Source of the DNA: Ilyonectria destructans
Taxonomy: Eukaryota > Ascomycota > Sordariomycetes > Hypocreales > Nectriaceae
Reading direction: 5' to 3'
Assembly: GCA_020740775.1 (NCBI GenBank)
Contig: JAHEWK010000030.1
Location: 408,287 to 472,286, forward strand
Length of the DNA: 64,000 nucleotides
Shown here one piece after another: positions 42,368 to 54,192 of the stretch (position 1 is the stretch's first letter; every line of letters begins with the position of its first letter). Position numbers and translations under genes: made by a program. The notes beneath the pieces are model-generated. The model saw only the letters and a program-made list of their open reading frames with translations, did no database searches and was not told where the DNA came from.

Positions 42368-42789
42368 TGTGCGAGACGCAAACCAGGGGTTCGAGATCGT
42401 GGTAGAGGTCGGAGTTCATACCTCCTTCCAAGGCTTCCAGCTGCAATCCCGCCCCCTCTGAAGCGGCATTATCGGAGCTTCGGCGCCGATGGAATGGCAT
42501 CAGCACCGATGGAATGGCATCAGCACCGCTTGGTATGGCATCAGCTCTGCTACATTGAAAACAGTGCGCTATCATATCAATACTGTAGCCCCATATAAAA
42601 ACGCCGAAAGCCTATGTGCAAAATAGCTCCATTCATTTTCGTACATGGTTTTGTCACCCATGTGGTAATGTGCGACCGTACACAGGGGCTGACATAACCT
42701 TGTGTGACTAGCGCGTGTCTCGTCACGTCCACCATTTCCTCCTTCCTCTTCACCCCTTGACGACACCGACTCCTACCAACACCACGATC

Positions 42790-43844
42790 ATGACAGGCTC
42801 CCACACCTCTTCCCGCAATGGAGGCACCGCCATCTCAACGATCCGGCCCCGGAGCCACTTCGAGAACAACCTCTGGTCTAGAGGCCCTGTCCATCCATCA
42901 GAGCTCGCCGCCACCCTAGATCACGAATCGTCGTCGAACCTCTGTTTTGGACGAAGCTGCAACTTGAGCTATTGCGATGCACTTTTAGTAGACCTTGCCC
43001 TGCGCCTCCGTCGATCATGAAGCTCGAATATCATAGCGATACTAGTCGCCGAGAAACGCTCGAAAGCCACTTCATGGGTGGCAGATATCGTGACCGGGAA
43101 GATGCAGTACGTTTTCTTATGGGGGGTTGGACGGTCCCTTACAGACGTTGTAAGCTGCCCGGCGCTTTTGTATTCTTTGCATCCTTGCCTGACTCTCCCT
43201 TGCACAGTTCCGATCTCTATTTCTGCCTCGGAGACTCTCGCAGTATTTTGCTCCCCTGCTCATACTTTTGCCTTCGGGACGAGTGTGAAGGCGATAATGT
43301 TGGGCCTGTTCCCCCCGTCGTTGCGCATATCGACCATGGGCACATTGTTTGGATGCGGGAGATGAAGATTATTCAATCGTACAATGGCATCCGATCCCAC
43401 CGACCCGGCGCATCTTTGGCCAAAATCAAAATGCAGAGGCTTGCATCTAGGGAGCCGCTGTACGAACCTTACCTGGTGGCGCTCCTGATTGCCCTCGCCT
43501 AGCAACAGTGGAGGACCTTGGGGCCGGCATGGACAAAGCAGGTGTCTGGCGTGAACGTATGTGGATTCCCGACCCTGGCCCGCGCTGTTTGATTCCTTGC
43601 TAACAGATATGTCTAGTCCAAGGTGTTGTATACCTCTGACGACGGCGACTTTATGCACCTTTACTCGACAAACGTATTATCTGCGCTCATCGGCATATTT
43701 AATGACCCAGCTGTTGCTCCGACAGTCCCACAGTCTCTACCGGTCCAGATCACTGCCATTGCTTGCAAGCCCCTCGATACCCTTCGTGATCGCGTTATGG
43801 CACTGGTACTCAGCAACAAGTCTGGAAGAGGTGGGCAAGTCTAA
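42790..43844 (+). pseudogene. Fungal hypothetical protein with a nonsense codon
   Basis: A frame from ATG 42790 (MTGSHTSSRNGGTAISTIRP) is followed by frame pieces at 43021-43500 with HSSDLYFCLGDSRS, CEGDNVGPVPPVVAHIDHGH and LASREPLYEPYLVALLIALA. There the frame meets TAG at 43500-43502, where CAG would fit (the next codons are CAA CAG). It then stays open to an intron (donor GTATGT at about 43557, branch GCTAAC, acceptor at 43618) and a last exon, SKVLYTSDDGDFMHLYSTNV to TAA at 43844. I recognise the style of an uncharacterised fungal family but no function. Exon joins before 43100 are uncertain. Confidence 0.5.
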
Positions 43845-44250
43845 TGATTTGATTGGATATAACTAAAGCAGGCCTAGAGAGCGCCTCCAGCCATTCTATA
43901 GGTACAGCTATTACGAGACCCAACCACATTGGGAGTACTCCTTGTGCGCCAGACTTGACGCAGTGTTGCCTCATACGTGACACGTTGAATGCCACTTGCA
44001 TACCGGCAAGGTCATTCTTAGCCGTCAATCATCCGGAACCAGATACCGCATCTATGCACCTCTGGACGTCTGCATCACTGATGCCGCTTTACGCCAGCTC
44101 CTGGTTCGCCCAAGCCATGAGGGCCAGGAGATGAGACGCGATAATCTTTCGATGGTCCATAAGCTTAATGTCAAGCCAGCTGGTGGAGTTGACCCTCAGA
44201 ACGCCTTTTAGGGCCACCTGGCCTGTGCCGGTGCTTGAGAGATTCTCGTA
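43845..44250. other. No gene recognised
   Basis: Spacer between two decayed genes. Confidence 0.3.
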
Positions 44251-44257
44251 GGACTCT

Positions 44258-44703
44258 TTATAGTCCACTGGAATGTGGAAATGGAAGAGCCTCACACAGT
44301 GGGTGGCGGCAAGAATCGTGACGAAGCTGGTCATCAAACGCCACCGTTAGCTTATGGCGTCGCCGGAACACGAAATGGCCGGCCCACTTACTCGGTACGA
44401 AGATTGCCGTTCTTGGTTCTCCCGGAATTTTGTTGCAGGGCCAGTGCTTCCCCGACCATCTGACCCAGAAGCTCGTCCGTGATGTCCGCCACCCCGTCAG
44501 TAGTGCAATGCTGTCATTCCGGAATCTGCCTGGGCCGTGATATCGGCGCTGTTGTTGACAACCGGCTTGATGAGATCGGCGAAGCCAGCCAAAGCCTGCG
44601 ACGTCGATCGCGGACACGGCTCTTGGTTGACAACTGAAGCATCAGTACCGCTTGCAAACAGAAACGACGCAACGTCCGAATGATTTTCCTGGACCTTAGT
44701 CAA
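44258..44703 (-). pseudogene. Decayed fragment, possibly ankyrin-repeat protein
   Basis: The minus strand reads VVNNSADITAQADSGMTALH at 44497-44600, close to an ankyrin repeat (the GMTALHYA signature), then in another frame GVADITDELLGQMVGEALAL. Frameshifts break it and no complete domain remains. Weak evidence. Confidence 0.3.
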
Positions 44704-44752
44704 CTTCCTATCTGTTCACTACTGAGTATCATTACAAAGATCAGGCCTGTTT

Positions 44753-47700
44753 CTAAATCTCTACCCATTCTTCCTCGCGCAGCCGTACTCCCTCTAAGAT
44801 CCTCCCCATGTGCGTCCTCCCGATCAGCTCGCACTCCTGTCGTATTTTCGCCATGAGGACCTTCAAGAAACTGACAGGACTTTTAGAGAGCCCCGATTTG
44901 TTGTTGGATCTGCCCGCTCTTGAGTCTAGTGGGATGAATCCATCCGGCCCAAGAGTGATGGATTCATCGGCAGCCTTCCACGCAAGACCTAGAGAGCCAC
45001 ACAGTTCGACATAGTCGCTGTAAGACGACAGATAAAGTTGCCCAGCAAACACATTGAGTTGGGCGATAAGGCCCCGCGGGATGGTGTCACAGTTTCTTGT
45101 TTGGGGAATAGTGTAGAGGTTGAGATGATCAAGTGACCCAAACCCAAGATTCACCCAAGGGGAGTAGAGCCGCAGGGTGACATGCCGAGACGTCTCGATA
45201 TCCGGTAGAAGATTATGTGCCTCGTACGGACTGATAACCAGAAGGCGGTTATTAGCAATCTCTCCCTTGCTTGTCAATATCCATTGCACGGATCGCTGAA
45301 ACAAGTCCGCGTAGTTGTTTGATCCGAAGGATCCCTTGACAGTCCTTGAGAAGTCCAGTGTCACCCAGACGTTGTTCCGGAACTCGCTCACGTCGAAATT
45401 CTTTGCCGCCGAAGTGTGTTCGAGAGCCATAAAGGCGGGCTTGAATGCGCTCGAGGATGGTGGAAACACGCCATTTTGGACGAAGTTGCGCAAGTCGTCA
45501 TGTAAATAGTGTATCTCCGGCTCTGCTGGGGGCGGTCTCTCCACTTGTTGTTCGTGTTCGGTCTCGGGCGAGAGTTCTCGCTCCTGTTCCTCCTGTAGTG
45601 ACGAGGTACGCAGTTCTGTTAGGCCGAATTTTTGGCAATGTTTCTGAAACTCCGTCGCGGCCTGGGGCTCAATGCGGTCGAGAACTGAAGAAATGCCAGG
45701 GTGGGCTTGCTGTGGATGATACCGTTTGTCAAGAGGCTGCGCCTCATCCTCCTTGAATTGTCCAGCGCACTCAAATATGCCTTCCCAGTCACTGCGAGCC
45801 TCCATCTCATCCCACAACCTCCGTTGGTGACAGAAACGAATACCTTGAGTGAGCCATAATGGCACTTCTCGCCTCATGTTATGGCAGGTTTCGGTGATGG
45901 CCCAACAGAGAACATCGGATACTGTAATGTTATGAGACCTTGACGATTCCTGGCCTAGTAGCAGGAGAATCTTTTGTTCAATCTCTCTTGGAATGCAGAA
46001 TACTACAGTCTGCCCTTTTCCAAGCTTTCGCATCCTCATGCATGCTGCGAGAAACTTTAGAAACTGAAAACAATACTCTAGCTTGGTGAGCTGGACAAAA
46101 CATACCTTGTACCAGTCTATCCTTCGTCAAGTTCGCACCCAAGGTAACCGCAGCTTGGTATTTGGCGGGAAGTCTCAGATCTGTGCCTCTGGTATGGGCT
46201 TCGTCGAGGAAGACGAGACACTGATCCATCTGATCCGCAAAAGGCGAGGTCTGAAGTTCTTCAACCTTTCCTGATCGATCGAGTACCACGATCTCATCCG
46301 AGTCGTTGAAAAAGATGACAGCCTGTGTGTGCTCATCACCTTCGTAGCACTTGAGCCATTCTTTGGAGAACTCCAGGTTGGTGAACTCGATGACTTGGGC
46401 ACCAACATCAAGGATAACGCGGGTATTTGAGTCCATGTTTGTGACCATGTCTAGGAGAGACTTGCTGTCGAGTGCCGCCCCTTTCATCTCGGGTCGCATC
46501 AGTGCAATGGCGTTTTCCGGCCGTAGTAGATACTCAAGCACCAATGCGTTGGTGTGATTCTGCTCAGGAAGGTCAAGCTGCTTCATATCCAATGGAAGCA
46601 CGTACCGAGAATCATTGGTGCCGCTAAAACCTGTTGTCGGATTCAGCTTCTCCTTGCCCAGATCCCAGCCCGAGGCAGACAATTTGTGAGGGAACTCTCT
46701 GGACTCCTTCGCAAAGACCATTCGGCAGAGATAGTAGTCGATGGCTGCCTTGGAATATCGGATGTGAGGGAAGATCTCAGATATGCACTGGACGCGGTCC
46801 TTGAGGTTTACCCCTTGGAGGTGTCTGAAGGCCACAGGTATTGTTGGGGCGGTCTTAGCCCACTCCTGGTATTCCAGATCTGCATTGTCTGATCGAACGA
46901 GTAGATCAAATGCAGCAAAGAGAGCCTCATCGTCCAGCCCACCATAATAGTAGCTCAGACAGGTAAGAACGATCACGACGTCAGGATGACTGAACTCTGA
47001 TCGGGGCGTCGGGTTATCCTTGGCCCTGAAGGGTACCGCAAGCTTGGTCTTTGTCTCCCTGTTTGGATCGAGACCATAGTTGACCCTCCACCGTTTCTGG
47101 ACAAATGCAAAAGCAAGTATCCCAGTCGCAAAGAGTCCTCGAAGAAGCAACATGTGGTTGATGGTGCTCTCGTGCCAGAAAGGGCTCTTCTCGACAGTCT
47201 CGATCTCCTCACTTGACAAGTCCCACTGAGTAATGTAACGACGAACTGCGTTCCTGATGGTCGGATGCTGGTGTGCGATAGGGAAACCATCCATTCCGGT
47301 CTCACATATGAAACTTGCCACGCGGTTGAAAATTGCCGTCTCTGCATCAGGACGAAGAATCCGAACCTTGGGAACTCGGCCACGGTGTCGATCGTCAAAA
47401 TCCAGAGATTGCGAGAAGTCTCGCTTCACTTCGGCAGAGAACCGTGCAACCAAGCCGAGAATTTCTTGTATGACTTTCCACCGGTCCGGGCTATGGTCGA
47501 TTGGTCGCTGTTGTCCAACAGTGTAGATTAGCTCGAACTTGACGCTAAAGTTCTCGTCACTCTCATCCACCACGTCTCTGGACGAGGTGTCGAAGAATTT
47601 CCGGACCTCCATCATCTTCTCGGCAACCCTATTTTTGTTGTCGAGCTGGCATTCCAGTTCCATCAACTGAAAAGACAGTAGGTGCTCCGGTTGAACGAGT

Positions 47701-50700
47701 AGGACGCCTCCCTCTTGCATGCACTTGGTTGTAAGTTGGTGAATAGTCTCTGCTCGAGATTCGTTCATGCGAATATCCCTAGAGAATGGTAACTGGTAGA
47801 CTGGGCGATCAAGCACACCAGCCAACTTGGAGGTCAACATCTGGTACAGTTGCTTAGCCTGCGGCTTGGCCACGATGACCCGAACCAGTTTTGAGCCATC
47901 CCCAAGAGCTGTTGCAACGATGGGAACGATGACAGAAGACTTTCCCTCTCCCATATTCAACTGCATCACGGAGTTCTCGTTGTCTGGTGGCTGTATCATC
48001 TGTTGGGCAATCTGTTGCTGCACCTCCCGGATCATGATCTCACTCTCGCATTCTAGCAGCAACCATTCTGAATGTTCGTGAGGATTCCACCCTTTGTGGC
48101 CAGCGCCCTCAAGTTCGCGAAGGAGATCCACGGGGTCATTCTGGAATCCTATCAAACGCTTAGCTTGTTGAAGGGCAGTAATCGCCAGTCCGTATTCGGC
48201 GATAGCATCCTGCCAAGCACTTGAGAGCTGAGACCATCGTGAGTTTCTTAGTTGCTGCAGGAAGAAGATGGGCGAAATTCGAGGTCTGAAACCTGCGTCT
48301 CCAACTATACGTTGTAGAGCTTCCGGAAGGTCTTTCAGATTCTGATCCACGGCGTCCATCAACGACTCATATACCGACTTGGCACGCCTCTCGCATTGCT
48401 TCAGATGTTCTCGAAATAGAACCGCACACGTTGAGGCTCGATCTCCGTTCAACTCATGGCCAGCATGACCTTTCAGACTAGCAAGGCTTTGCCGCAGCTC
48501 TCGCAGGTAATGGTGCTCATAGTCCAACTTGGCCTTGCGATCCAAAAAGTCGAGAACATTAGATAGCCTTGCAGTTGGACCTGGATTGGTTGATGTTGCT
48601 TGACAAAGGCCTTCGAGCAATGAGCCTGGAACTGGCGTTGGAGATGGAGGGCCGTGACGGAAGAGATCATCGATTGAGAGGAATCCTTGGGACTGACTCC
48701 TTGGCTGAATGTCTGGCAATGCAGAAGGAGGCTCGGTGATAATACCCTCCACAGGTACCTCTCCCAAACCGTTGACGAACTTCGAAAGATAGGCCGCGAA
48801 CTCTCGGTTGTCATACCAATTCGTCCATTTTTTCACTACGGATCCCATTGCCTTTGACACATTGATGTATGCAGTGACATGTCCGTCCGAAGGTGCTCGG
48901 GGGCAATCACAAGGCCACTGCCGAGCAAGGTCGCCCTTGAAAAGTTCGACTGCTTTCATTTTCTCAGATTGGCATTCTCGATGACGTCGGTTCAAGGTCT
49001 GTTGGCCTGACTCGTCTGAGCGCGGTCCCAGACGTGCCGCTGGAGTTTGCTCGTAGCGAAGAGCAGCTTCTCCGGCAATGGCCTCAAGCTCGGTCGTTTT
49101 CATTTCGCAGCCGTGTGATAGATTGTACCGGCCTTTGGAGGGCAAGGGAATAGCGGATACTGACGCGGACAGAGCGAGAAGGAGGAGTGCCTGTGTGACC
49201 TGCTTGTCAGATTCGGCAGAGTACGCAACCGTCGCTATCCAAACCATCAGCTCGAACTTATTGAGCCAGGTCTGATCGCCCTGAAATGCGCGATGCAGCT
49301 GACACCAGTAGGACGAGAGAAAAGTCTTTGGATTATTGAGCCACTTCGAGTCGTACAGCATGTCCTCTCTTGGAGGAACTGTCCTGTAGGATGTTGTACT
49401 CTCATGGCTAAGGAGGGTGTACAAGTGGTGGGTAAACCCTGCAGCAACAGGCTCGGAGAAAGTTGGACGTTTGTTATAGGCTCGGAATGCCATTTCTGTG
49501 GCACGCTCTGCTCGATCTGAATTACCCCGCTCTCTTGGCTGATATGCGACATCGTGCTGAATGGTGAAGCCCTCGGCCCCGAAGCCTGACACGCATTGGC
49601 GAGAATTTCTGAGGATGGCCCGTTCGACGAGGCCCATTGTGGTATGAGTAAGTTCACTTGGCTCGATGTTACGGTGGGGATATAGGAATCCAATTTCACC
49701 AGATCGGCCCAGAATCTCCTTGGTGACTGTGTAAAGACGATCGTCTTGGGCGAGAAAGCTCAGCTTAGAGGACCAATCAACCCTTTGCATCACTTTCTCG
49801 TAGGTTGGGTAGAAAGCGCGACTTGGGGCGAGAACAGCGATCAGGTGCAACCTATCATGAGCGGTCCGGGATAGAGGGCAGGGTGCTCGGACTGATGCGG
49901 ACCCTAAGATGTGAAGAGCCTCCTCCGTTCCTGTTCGTCTAAGAAAAGGATCTGGAAGACAAGATGAGGTGAGGGCGTGCATGTAGGCGAGATAGAGCTT
50001 GCTTTCGAGCTTTGTATCGGCGATGAGGCGGTCAAGAAGATCGTCGATCCGGTAGGATTGCACACGATGAGCGGTGCCGTAGGCGACATTGACAGTAACA
50101 TGGTCGCTGAATTTTTGGAATTGGATATCTCCTTCTGGCATAATCAACATCCTCGTTGGCGGATCCTGATCGCTGCGTAGGACAAGCTTGCTCTTGAAGC
50201 CCACAAGTGTTCCGACTGACTGGTCTGGGTCGATGTGCATGTCCCGAAATTGCCTGGATCGAATAGTTGACTCCCCGGCCCTCAGCAAAAAGTCAAGCCG
50301 CAAGCCGGGCACTCGGACTTCCAGAGCGCTCTCTTGCGCATCGTACAGCATGTGAAGGCCAAGAGGAGCCTCGAGGGGGGATAGGATTCCTGCAATACGC
50401 TGGGCCATGCTACTAGACGGGGCGAAGAGGAATGTCCTACCACCTTGACTCAGGTTCCAACCTCCGTCCTGTCGGGCAAGGCGCCAATCATCTGGGTTCG
50501 CAGTCCAAGGGTCCTCTAGCGAGTGTAATTGAATGATACCTGTCTTATTATGATACCAATGAGCGTAATCGTTGACAAAGGAGTGTGGCAGCATCCCCTG
50601 AAAATTTCGCGACGGAATAAGATCCAAGTAGGATCCATTTTCCTCCAGACGAACGAGCAGGTCTTGGTCCTGTATTCCAAAGTGAATAGTATGACCTTGG

Positions 50701-53700
50701 AAGCGCTGCGTGGTGCAGAAGCGCATGCCTGGCAAGTTGCTCGGCGTAACATTTAGGATGAGACCCCTGAACAATCTCTCGTAGTCATCATGCCTTTCAT
50801 ACTCCTTTGGAAGACGAGAGAGGGGAAGGCCATTGACCAGCAACTCTCCCGTCAGGATGTTGAGGTGCACTTGAAGATGCCCGCGGCTCGTCGTCTCGAA
50901 CCAATAACAAGTCTCGGCAGCCAGCGTCCAAAAAGCGATGGGTTGAAATGCCGGCCAACATCGCTTAATGGCAAGGTCGAGACACGAATTGACCAGAACG
51001 TTCTGGCCAACCAAGATTGCACGAACTCGGTACATGGTGTGCTTCCACCTATCGAACAAGATGTCTCGAAGAGTAGTCTCGGTCTCGCTCTTCAAACTAG
51101 CATTGTTGTAGATGATGATCGAGCATTCAACCAACATCGATGCCTGCTCTGAGTCCGCCAAAATCTTTCGTAAGAAGCCATCATAAACATTAAAAGAGTC
51201 TCCACATATTAGCGCAATATTTAGTGCTGTCTCCAAAAATTCCCTTCGCTGAGTCTCGTTGGTAGTGTCTTGCACTCTCCCGAGTACTGTCATCAACCAC
51301 CGATAGGAGACCTTGCGGCACTTCTCAAGGAGGCCAAGGAAAGCATGGGACAATTCGCTCGCAACCTGTGACAGAAGACGTGAAGCCAAAAACGTATAGG
51401 AGCACAGGGCGGTATAGGACTCCCAGTTCTCTTGGATATGCGAGACGCCCTTGGTCAGATTTTCAAGCATCTGACGTCCAAACTCCCGGTCATTCAGTCG
51501 CGTGTGTGTGCATCTTGTGCTTGTCGAAGACCTCGGGCCGGCTTGTAGGCTCATTTGAAGCAAGAACGTGGCTGTCTCCGTCTTGTTGAAATCGATCTTC
51601 GGCATGGCAAGCTGAGTCAAGATGCTCGTCCACTGGATGTTGTAACCATACGGCAACTCAGCCAGCACCTTGTATTCACATAAAGACAAGTGTTCCGGGC
51701 AGTCTGACTGGCTTGCTATCACCTGGTTGGGCGTCTCTCCTTCTGGCTTGAGCCAGGTGCGAACAAGGAAACGCTTCAAATCTTGAGCACGCTTCGGCAA
51801 ATCGAATGTGCAGAGATTCGACAGTCCTTCTGTTGGCAAGAGTTTCTCAAGGAAACAGCCCTGATATCCATCGTAGTACTGATAACGAAGCCCATTGTTG
51901 ACGCAGACATCGGATTCGGTGCAATATTGGATCGACTTGTCTCTTCGATGAGTAACAACATTGGGCTTTGCTTGGGAAACTAGGTGAACCCGGTAACTTC
52001 TCCCGGTTCTGAAGAACTTGTCGAGCGGCTGGTACTCACGCAGCGAGTAAGACGGATCGGGATGATAGACACTGGAAGGTTTGCTCAGGAGCACGTCGTT
52101 GATGAGATACAGCGTTATATCTCGCCACTCCGACAATACTGGAGGAACAGCAAGCTCAAAGACCGTCGCTTGAGCTTCGAGGGTGTTTTCAGGCAAGGGC
52201 CATTCATGTTCTTGGATCCGGAGGTTGTTTGCCCTGTGTAAGTATCCGTGACGAACACAGAAGTGAGAGTGGTACCAGACCGTGATACCGTACTCCTCTT
52301 GGGAGTATCCATCGCATTTTCCATCATTGAATTTTTGCATCAAGGTCTCATACTCCTCTTTGAGTCGTCGCATCTCCTCGATCTTGGCTTGCCTTTGAGC
52401 CGAGGCCATGTCTTCAATCTCAGCCTTTAGTTGTTGATGCTCAACCGAGCGAGAGAAATACTCCACTGGAAATGAGCGGCGCTGGCCGTAGGATCGGAGG
52501 ATGGAAGGCCTACCCATTAACCGGGCAACGCGCTGACGTTTCAGTAAATGTGCTTCGAGGCGATGAAGTCTTTCCATGTCCGCCATGGAGGCGAGCAGGA
52601 GAGCTTGCCACACCTCAGTTGGAACCTCAGGCTCGTAATCGTTCAGCATGGGAAGGGCATGGATGGCCGCTTTATCCGCTGCTGCCCAGAGTTCCCCGAC
52701 AGTGAGAAGCATTCTTGATGCACCCTCAGGACGGCTGGAATACCAACAACTGGCCACGGAATGATATGACTGGATCAATCTCTTCAGATCTCCACATGAC
52801 TTCTCTTCCCCGATATGGCACTTGAGCCATGTATCAAGACTTGTCGCAACCCAAGATTCAATCATTGCCAGTCGGAAAGGCAAATATTCCTCGTCGCAGG
52901 CTGTAACAGTGGGAAGATTATTGCCATCAAGGGGCCGAACGCGAGGAATTGGGTTAAATTTCGGAGATTCCATGTGCTTCCCTCGTTCTGGGATCGAAGT
53001 GAGGAAGTCTTCCACGCTTGAGAGAGAGAAATAAGTGTTGTCTTCCATATCGGACTCCTGAAGGTCATTCAGTTCCAGTGGCTTCTCCTCTCGCTTGCGG
53101 ATTCGGTCCCATCGCCTGGCCAGGCACTTCGAAGTCCCCGACACGATTTGTTGAATACTTTGCAGCCATTTGCCATCGCAAAGATGCTTCAGCTTGTAGA
53201 GCTTGTAGAGCCTTCGACAGACCTTGGTCGACATTGTATGAAGAACGTCGCTTGCGGCACCCCGTTCGGTAGCAACATCAAGCACTTGCGCCATCAAGAA
53301 AGCCATGAACTCCTTGTAGAGATACTTATCTTTGCGAGCAAGGCGGGTCATGGTCAGCTGCAGACCAACACGAATAAGGAGCCAGACTGGGGATCGTCTC
53401 CATGGGAGCTTGCTGTTGCTCCACAGAACCTCTTCACGAGTATTCTTGCAAATGCCGGGGACGCTGACTTGTTTGCCGGCACCGCGAAGCATGCTCGGCA
53501 GGAGATCGGTGACGATCCGCGGATCTACCGTCTCCCTGTCTTCGTCGTGCTCTTGTTTGGCCTTCCTGACTTTATGCTTTGTCTCCTGGACGGTTTGATG
53601 GCTCATCTTCTCAAGGGTTTTGGTGAAGACTGACTGAAATGTTTCGTCTTCGAAATCGGGGCAAGGTATCTCCGTCGCATTGGCTGGAAATTGGCGGACT

Positions 53701-54192
53701 AGGCGGCCTTGAGTGGTCATGACGGCCTTGTTAGCGGGGGATAGTTCGAACGTTTCGAAAGTGACCGAAGTAATCGTTTTGTGAACGAGGACTCCACCAT
53801 TCTGAGCGGCGACGTGAAACAATGCAACGGGGGCTATGAACCAATATGTTAACGATGAGATGGAGGAAGCATGTGTTTTAAGCATTACCTTCGGAAGAGA
53901 GCTGTCGTAAGACCTCCAGTGCGCCATTTGCGCTTAAGGATCCTTGGGCGCCTTTCGATATTTGCAGGCCTTTGATCATCGCCACGCAAGGTTTGATTGC
54001 GGTTTCATCCTCGGAGGTACCTTCTCCCAGAAAACGTACCAATGAGTCTAGCACAAAGCCGATCAATAGCGTCTCATTCTCGGCTGAACTGTCATCACCG
54101 CCTGGAAGTTTGGTAGGCAAGAAGATGTGATGAACAAGGTATTCCAAATTCGCCTTCGTCATTGTCTCTGGGTTACCGTGGATGTAAGCCAT
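44753..54192 (-). CDS. Giant DUF3638/DUF3645 protein, 3107 residues
   Basis: Three exons: 54192-53889, 53833-46106 and 46044-44753, all GT-AG and in phase. The ATG at 54192 opens MAYIHGNPETMTKANLEYLV. About residues 2055-2085 hold a P-loop-like NMGEGKSSVIVPIVATALGD; near 2190 is a VVDESDEN motif; near 2335 is the DUF3645 block LLRGLFATGILAFAFVQKRW; near 2645 is LVFLDEAHTRGTDLRLP, followed across the last intron by ACMRMRKLGKGQTVVFCIP. Together these look like helicase/translocase motifs (Walker A, DExx) in a very large scaffold. DUF3638 proteins of about 3000 residues are widespread in fungi and of unknown role. The gene is intact over 9.4 kb in an otherwise eroded neighbourhood. Confidence 0.92.

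Larger units (their letters stand above)
39113..42705. mobile_element. Two-gene DDE transposon (element B) bounded by inverted repeats
   Basis: Left arm at about 39113-39170 and right arm at about 42652-42702 share, in inverted orientation, ACGGTCGCACATTACCACAT followed by GGGTGACA and an outer CAG-CCCC block. Between them are a plus-strand gene (39790-40671) and a minus-strand integrase-core transposase (40675-42367) whose stop codons are only 3 bases apart. The exact ends and target duplication could not be fixed. Element A at 25.6-29.3 kb shows the same convergent layout. Superfamily unknown to me; the TIRs and integrase-type DDE suggest something near Ginger-like elements, but this is a guess. 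Confidence 0.65.
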
